Shown here in pieces: positions 58,184 through 64,000 of a stretch of 64,000 nt of DNA (its first letter is position 1; each line of letters starts with the position of its first letter). The translations under genes and the position numbers were made by a program. A model generated the notes under the pieces. It searched no databases. It saw only the letters and a program-made list of their open reading frames with translations, and was not told where the DNA came from. This DNA comes from Neodiprion pinetum (taxonomy: Eukaryota > Arthropoda > Insecta > Hymenoptera > Diprionidae). The DNA lies in contig NC_060234.1 of assembly GCF_021155775.2 (NCBI RefSeq), forward strand, positions 23,058,026-23,122,025. Reading direction: 5' to 3'.

Positions 58184-61158
58184 ATGCCGATCCAATTATC
58201 ACATCTGCGAGATCAAATATCGCACTGTGATCTGGCCGCTCTTTTCCTCGCACATCCCGCATGCCGGAAGTACAGGTGCGTAGTAGTTAGTGGTCGCGGT
58301 CGCAGCTCGACGTTGCGGATGATCAGTTCTCCACGTTGGTATGGTATTGCAATTAAAATGTGACCGTTGACTCGAGTTTTTCCAACCAAGAAGAGGAAGA
58401 AAAATAAAAGGAAAAAGAAGAGAAGACAAAGACGAACTGGAAACGGACGAAGATAAGATCAGGGAGAGAAACAAAAAAACAAATCTGCAATTCTGCGCAA
58501 ACCCATCGCGAACTCCGGATGAAACGTATGTACGATATTTGTGGAGACAGGTGATCAGGGAAGTTGCGAGGGCGATGGGATGTTCGCCGAGCTCGATTCT
58601 CCGTTGTATGCAGGCTAGAGAGAAGCTGGATGGGATCCCCGTTCCCAGTGAAAAACTGGAGCAAAGGAAGAGTCTCGTAAAAACAGGTGAGCCGCTCAAA
58701 TTACGGTGTGAATTACTGTGCGGATCGCGACTCGATGACCGGGAAAATCGTCTCAATTTTGGGTTATAGATGTGCTTTGGTCGTGATGCAAACGATCGAG
58801 AGAAAACTAAATTCACGGGTCTTGGAGATTTCAATATGAAGTCATCGTCGAGTTCCGCCAATCGCTGTTTATTTTTTTTGTAACGTTCCCGAAAGCTTGC
58901 CGATCGGGTGACGTTCAAAATTATCCCACTCTTTGTCGAAGGTGATCGTTGATTGGCCGGCGATTGGAAAGCTTCAATTTCAAAACGGTTTTATAACGTA
59001 GAACGTGCGGAAAGGAATATCGCATCTTTTGACCAAGTTTCTAAATCGTCGTCTGAATAATATTTTTCGACTTTGTAACGTTGTAAGACTCGTCACGTTG
59101 TAGCTAGTTACGTTATCGTAACGATTCATGATGAGAAGAAAATCGTTATTTTGCGATTTTGGAACTGTTTGAAATTCAGTGAACCGTAACGAAACAAAAC
59201 TTAAACGTACTCAAATTTTTCCAATCTGTAGTTTCCTCAAAATCGTTTTAAAAATAAGAAAATAGCAATTTTACCCAATATTTCGTTGTTCAACCTCGTA
59301 AAAATTTCTAAACGTTGCACGGGAGGCTTATTATATGTATGATTAATAAACGAGAGGCTTTCACTAGTTTCGGTTTTAACTTCTTCGTTCCAATATAAAT
59401 CAGTTTGTATTCCATATACATTGAAAATAAAATTATCACAGTTGTTATAGAATTTTGATTGATCGTTAGTTCCGATACTGTGAGTTGAGACAGCATGATC
59501 ATAAAACGTCCAATGAAAGACTGGATTGTTTTAAAAAGTATCGTACCTATAATGACGTACCGACGACTAAATTGCGTAAAATTTTAGATAACGATCTGTA
59601 CAGTGTCGAGGATGGGAAGGTCGGTCGACGTTCAGTAGGTAATCACTCCGTACATCATACATACACATATTCGATATAACATCGTTAGTCTGCGTGCGTA
59701 TATACAAGGTATAATAATGCATAACAAGAAGGGAAAAGACATGTCGGCAAGTCGTGGGATTTTTTTTCTCACCCGCACGTTTTACTCGTTATTCACATCT
59801 TATATAGAAAGGGGACCGTGATAGGTGAGTCTGATTCCCCTTGACCCAGTCCCCTCGGTGCCGTTCTATAAGATCATACGTAGGATGTATGCCGGGCCGC
59901 GACTTGCGTTTAAAACTCACCGAAGGAATTCAGAAGTGATAATTAGGCTCCGAGCCTATAAATACGTATATAGAAACTTAGGACACCCGATCCAAATCAT
60001 TGCACGATGCGTTTGCAAAATAAATTACCTTCCCATTCCTTATTTTTCTTTCCTATCGTGTATAATGACCGGATGTGCAACGATTCAATTTTATTTCATA
60101 TTTAACCCTTCGTTTCGTTCGGATTTGATCATCGGCACAGATTTAGAAAATGAAATAACGATAATAAGCGGCAGCGTTGCGACATCAATATTTCATATTT
60201 GTATTACATAATTATGACGAATGTGTGCCGAAAAAATCGGGAAGAAAAAGAGAAAAGAAAATTGGTGTCGACGTTTTTTTTTTATTTATTTTTTTTTTTT
60301 TACGGTAAATAAAGTTCCAGAATACACACAAGCATACACAATCGCAGACACAATCTGTCTTGGATTTGGTAAATTTGTGGTAGATATAATAACATGTTCG
60401 TACATCATGCGCCATTTATCTGCAGAGTTTGCTCTGGTTTATCGCGAGCTTTACCCCGTGAAACTCATTCAACGATCTGCTCCACTCCGCGGGTAACTTA
60501 CATACGCATATAAATATGCGTGCGTTGTGTGTGTACATACACATGAGTATAAATACATGCGTGTGTGTATTGCATACGTAGACGCATAAGTTACGTAACT
60601 AATTCCCACGCAAAACTTGTATTGAACGCATACACACGATGTGGTGTTTTTTCTTTTAACTTTTTTCTTTCTTTTTTTTTTTTAAACTTATTTGCTTCTT
60701 CAATTTTTATCCTCGTCGTTTTTTGGCAAGGTTTTTCGTTGAATCCACCAGTTTAAGCGTTGTAACGCGACTTAACATTGTACATAGGCTATAAAATGAT
60801 TAGGCTGAAGTGAGTAACGTTATTGTAACGATTAAAGTTCCGGAAAATCGTTATTTCATAGTCTTGCAGGAATTTTTTGAAATTCAGTTAATCGTAATAA
60901 GGCAAAATGTATTCGATTATCACATCTTACACGTATTTTGAATACTTGTCTATTTCAAAGTCACCGTAAACTTGAAAAATAGCAATTTTTCGCCACAACG
61001 GTTCGTTACATTAACGTTAATAACTTCAGCCTCGTATAATACGGTTCTTACAGATCTCTCGGAAAGGTTCAAAAACACCGACGACTACTGCCCGAGGCTC
61101 TCGTTACAGATCTCTGAAAAGTCAAGCGATCCGTCGAGACAGACACTTCGCAGCGTCG
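58184..61158 (+). CDS. Unrecognised spliced gene, three exons fit in frame (3' end open)
   Basis: Exon 1 is 58184-58275 (ATG, MPIQLSHLRDQISHCDLAAL, then FLAHPACRKY), donor AG|GTGCGT. Exon 2 is 58391-58686 after tttttccaaccaag: a Lys/Glu/Arg-rich stretch, then DETYVRYLWRQVIREVARAM and GCSPSSILRCMQAREKLDGI, donor ACAG|GTGAGC. Exon 3 is 61054-61158 after ttcttacag (DLSERFKNTDDYCPRL), donor GTCG|GTAAGT. Codon phases agree at both junctions (2+1 and 1+2), and each exon is open across its length. The next exon must supply two bases; none was found with confidence before the window ends. I do not recognise the family. The middle segment looks helical and globular. Exon 3 lies immediately after a dispersed repeat, so it might be a false or exonised exon. 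Confidence 0.4.
58687..61053. other. Long intron or spacer with dispersed repeats
   Basis: Contains two related repeat copies, at about 59105-59295 and 60815-61045, each with a gaaattcagt core and caaaacg/aaaatagcaattt segments. Poly-T and dinucleotide tracts lie near 60270-60300. No coding feature beyond the exons cited. Confidence 0.5.
60815..61045. repeat. Dispersed repeat, copy 4 of a family present four times
   Basis: Shares ordered blocks with 59105-59295: gtaacgatt, aaaatcgttatttt/cat, ttgaaattcagt, aaaatagcaattt. Its end, ttaacgttaataacttcagcc followed by tcgtataat, matches 35370-35405. A more diverged copy lies at about 6190-6340 in Mpp10 intron 1. No coding capacity, so a non-autonomous transposon is likely. 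Confidence 0.6.
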
Positions 61159-62764
61159 GTAAGTTGACATTTTTTAACAACGCAGAGCCTAGATTCATAA
61201 TTTTGTCATCTGTAAAAACGAAACGAGAGAAGGCACATTTTCTCTCCGTTTTACCGTTCGACTCGCGCTCGTCAATGCTGCGCGAATACTGTTTGAAATT
61301 CGACGTATCGGCACTTTTGAAAATACACAGACGCGGCAATATCATCCCCTTCTCAAGAGCTAAGACAACCGCACAATCGCCAATGTGTATCCTAGAGTTA
61401 AACACGTGTTGTAATCGATCAAATAAATTAAAATTCGAAAGCGGGATCTAGAAATTACACACCTATATGTGTTTTTGTATTATCATTTGACTGATTGACG
61501 CCCGTTAACGCCTGCAGCGTAAAGGGTGTAGTCGGTATAAAATAATCAATAAATCCAGGGCTTTCCGATTTGCCATACATTGTTGTTTTTATTTTCATCA
61601 CTATCATTGCTATCAATGTAACTGCAACATTACCTCGCGAATCAGTGTAATGTAATTGAATGAACATAATTGTACATATTATACAATGTTCGAATCCATC
61701 GTGGTCATACAAGCACCGCGTGGTCAGAGGGCATTAGACGTACAATTGTCCATGAAGAAACAGGGATCATCTCGGGCGTTATGCACATTATCGGGAATTC
61801 TTCGATCGTCAATCTTGCCGGGGATTAAAGGATTTTTTTACCGTCGTCAGCGGCAACCGTTTTCCGATTCTTCTTGACAGCAAACGACCAGAGGCAACGA
61901 TCGGTGTTAGTTAGTCGTTGATCGAGAGTATAAGCTAGGCAGCTGGTCGGAAAGTATTCTCCGTCAATCCGCGACTCAAGTCAGTCAGTGCCGGTCGTAG
62001 CCCATGAAAAGTTCGCGTCGCGAGCCGCGGATTCGAAAAGTTCGACCCACGCATTTTTACACGCTTGAGAAGTAGAGAAACAAGATCAAGTCTAACCAAC
62101 GCATTCGCTGCCCGCGTGTTTCTTACATAAATAATTTCAAAATTCAAATCACTCGTGTAAGAATTACGATAAAATTTACAGTGAAAATTTAAATATTAAT
62201 AATCGTAACGACACATTTTTAATAACGGTATACACACTAGCAATAGTAACGATCATTCAACGATATAACACAGAACCACGTGCTATTTGATATTCTAATA
62301 CATCAATTTCGCGATCGTGTTTCATGATATTGTACAGAATCGCAGTGACCAACAGTGCATCTGTACGAATGAATGAATGAACGAATGAATGCGGTTCTTG
62401 TGAATCGCGGATAAATAAAAACTGTGATCCGTAAAATGGGCCGTTACAGAGTTCCCAAATATCAGTTATACGCGAATTGGATCATACTAACCGGCGCATT
62501 TTTTATTTACTTTTTTTATTTTTAGGTTTATTTTTATTTCTTTGCTGAGAATTAAGGGCGCGGAAGGTGATTTCGGGTGCTGCACTGCAGGGTAGAATAG
62601 AGGCCGTAGTATTTTCCACTACGCGCCTGCGGGCTTAAAGAGAGTGATTCGGAACTGGTCTTGTCTGCGGCTGCGGCTGTAACCCAATTCGGTACTGGTA
62701 GAAACGTACCCGTGTATTCACGTGTGACTTACGTATGTGTGCGTGCATACGCACGTATGCATGT

Positions 62765-62800
62765 ATATGTATATATATATATATATACGTGCGTTATATA

Positions 62801-62835
<35 letters not shown>

Positions 62836-62838
62836 AGA
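62765..62838. repeat. Interrupted TA microsatellite
   Basis: TA runs interrupted by cgtgcgt and a short T tract; it could itself pair as a hairpin. Confidence 0.9.
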
Positions 62839-63594
62839 CGCAAGTTTCGTAATACGCATCTTAGATCAGAAGCGAGGGACGTCGGCCCCGTGCAATGGCA
62901 GTGGGCAGATGATTTCTATTCAAAGATTATTCTCATTTTGTTATACCGCATCAAGATTAGCGCGAAGATAATATACATATGTGAACATACATGACGATAA
63001 TCGCGTTGCTTGATCTGATCTCCCATTGAAGTTAATCAATTAATTTACTGATTAATTAGAGCAACCAAAGCACATGTGTTACAAAAAATTACTCGCGTAT
63101 ACATACCGAGGCTTGTAAGCTTTCGAATTATAAAAAATATTTTAATCTTTAGGTTAGAACGAATTCACGTTTACCGGTAGATTTAATATTGTTTACTAAA
63201 TCCGTAGGCAGAGTTTTTTTTGGCATTTGGCTACTTGAAGAGTTCCAGCGAAAATATGTTTCAAACGTAGGAAGAGAAAAAGAAAGTGATACATATCGAT
63301 TCATCATCGATGCAGTTTTCTTTTCTTCCTGTGTATAATTGAAAGGTCGCACGACAGAAGCGCTGAATTCGAGTAAACTAAATGTTTCAGAAGAGCGACG
63401 AGATATTCGCAAATGTACACCGAATTCTTTGATAAGCACAGAGTTTACGTTATTCGATGACTCGAATTGAAGCGCGGAATGAGAAATTGTAAAAGTTGAC
63501 GCAATCTAGAGAAAAAATCGTGAAGTTCCAGCCGCTTTGTAAAATTATCTCTGGGATCGGAATAAAGTTGCAGTATAGCAGTATCTGCTTGGGG

Positions 63595-63602
63595 TATAAA
63601 AG
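63595..63602 (+). promoter_or_regulatory. TATA-box-like element near the right edge
   Basis: TATAAAAG matches the core consensus and is followed about 38 bp later by a donor-like aacg|GTGAGT at 63641. This could be the promoter and short first exon of a plus-strand gene running off the window. A chance match is equally possible. Confidence 0.2.
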
Positions 63603-64000
63603 TGTGGAAAAACGATAAGATTAATGAGAAAAATAAATAACGGTGAGTTAACTGTTAGTTGAAACACGGGTGATTTTTAATCAATACAGTTCACAACACG
63701 CATTCATTCGTTGAAATTTATTTTATATACATAAATGTTATATAAATTATTTCAGTGTTTAAAAAGCTCTCTGTAACCGTTTCAGAATTATGTACAACCG
63801 ATTATAACCCGTGACAGGCGATTACGTCGTACAAACCTTCAGGATTATTGACTTCTAAATTACTTCGAATCACGTGCAGGGGAATTTCAAAGCATTTGAA
63901 CGAATGGAGAAAAGAAGATTTTCGACAAAAGTAGGGCTGAAGCATCTTTGTCGTGCGTCCCATCCAACACATAGGATCAATATATTATGTTCTCGGTGAA

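Larger units (their letters stand above)
61159..64000. other. Right end of the window, no gene recognised
   Basis: Contains a long TA tract (about 62765-62838) and several short frames without family resemblance. One segment at 62860-62925, bounded on the left by catcttag, is open in two frames and might be a further exon of the gene to the left, but neither frame is convincing. Confidence 0.5.

Noticed and set aside
58199..58918. 239-codon frame on the minus strand
   Set aside because: It lacks an ATG at its start (TTG), overlaps the better-supported plus-strand exons and becomes low-complexity serine/phenylalanine sequence.
1..64000. CRISPR arrays, operons, riboswitches or phage/plasmid features
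   Set aside because: None seen. The window is eukaryotic nuclear DNA with spliceosomal introns.

Overview
The window is animal nuclear DNA, most likely from an insect and probably a hymenopteran such as a sawfly. The best-conserved genes read closest to insect orthologues: a tango/ARNT gene with the insect wording of its PAS region, a Nipped-B gene ending in a lysine-rich SDPDFLV-type tail, and Mpp10. Introns have GT-AG borders, non-coding DNA is AT-rich with many TA and trinucleotide microsatellites, and CpG is not visibly depleted, which is usual in Hymenoptera. The species call is inference. No prokaryotic, viral or CRISPR feature was seen.

Layout, left to right. 1-5975 has no recognisable gene but holds two short tandem repeats and a GC-rich, promoter-like patch near 3.1 kb. 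5976-8506 (+) is Mpp10 in four exons. Converging on it is tango (tgo), 9559-34271 (-), the bHLH-PAS dimerisation partner, in eleven coding exons with two introns above 7 kb. Those introns carry several foldback structures, including a nearly perfect 655-bp inverted repeat at 28674-30081. About 34.3-40.8 kb is the spacer between the head-to-head tango and Nipped-B genes. 40827-47471 (+) is Nipped-B, the cohesin loader, as one uninterrupted reading frame of 2214 codons. Its 3' flank runs into a trinucleotide microsatellite.

The right third is a compact group of centrosome/cilium-type genes: CCDC112 (-, 50535-52261), CEP78 (-, 52606-55362) and, divergent from CEP78, a small DUF4485-domain gene (+, 55883-57366). 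After these comes a three-exon plus-strand gene model (58184-61158 and perhaps beyond). I do not recognise it, but its splice phases fit at both junctions. The last 2.8 kb is repeat-rich, with a TATA-like element near the edge.

Working together: Mpp10 (rRNA processing), tango (transcription factor partner) and Nipped-B (chromatin loading) are housekeeping or developmental genes with no obvious functional link. CCDC112, CEP78 and the DUF4485 gene may form a real neighbourhood of centriole/cilium genes, two of them sharing a 520-bp divergent promoter region. All exon borders were read by eye from splice signals, phase and remembered family sequences; no alignment was run.
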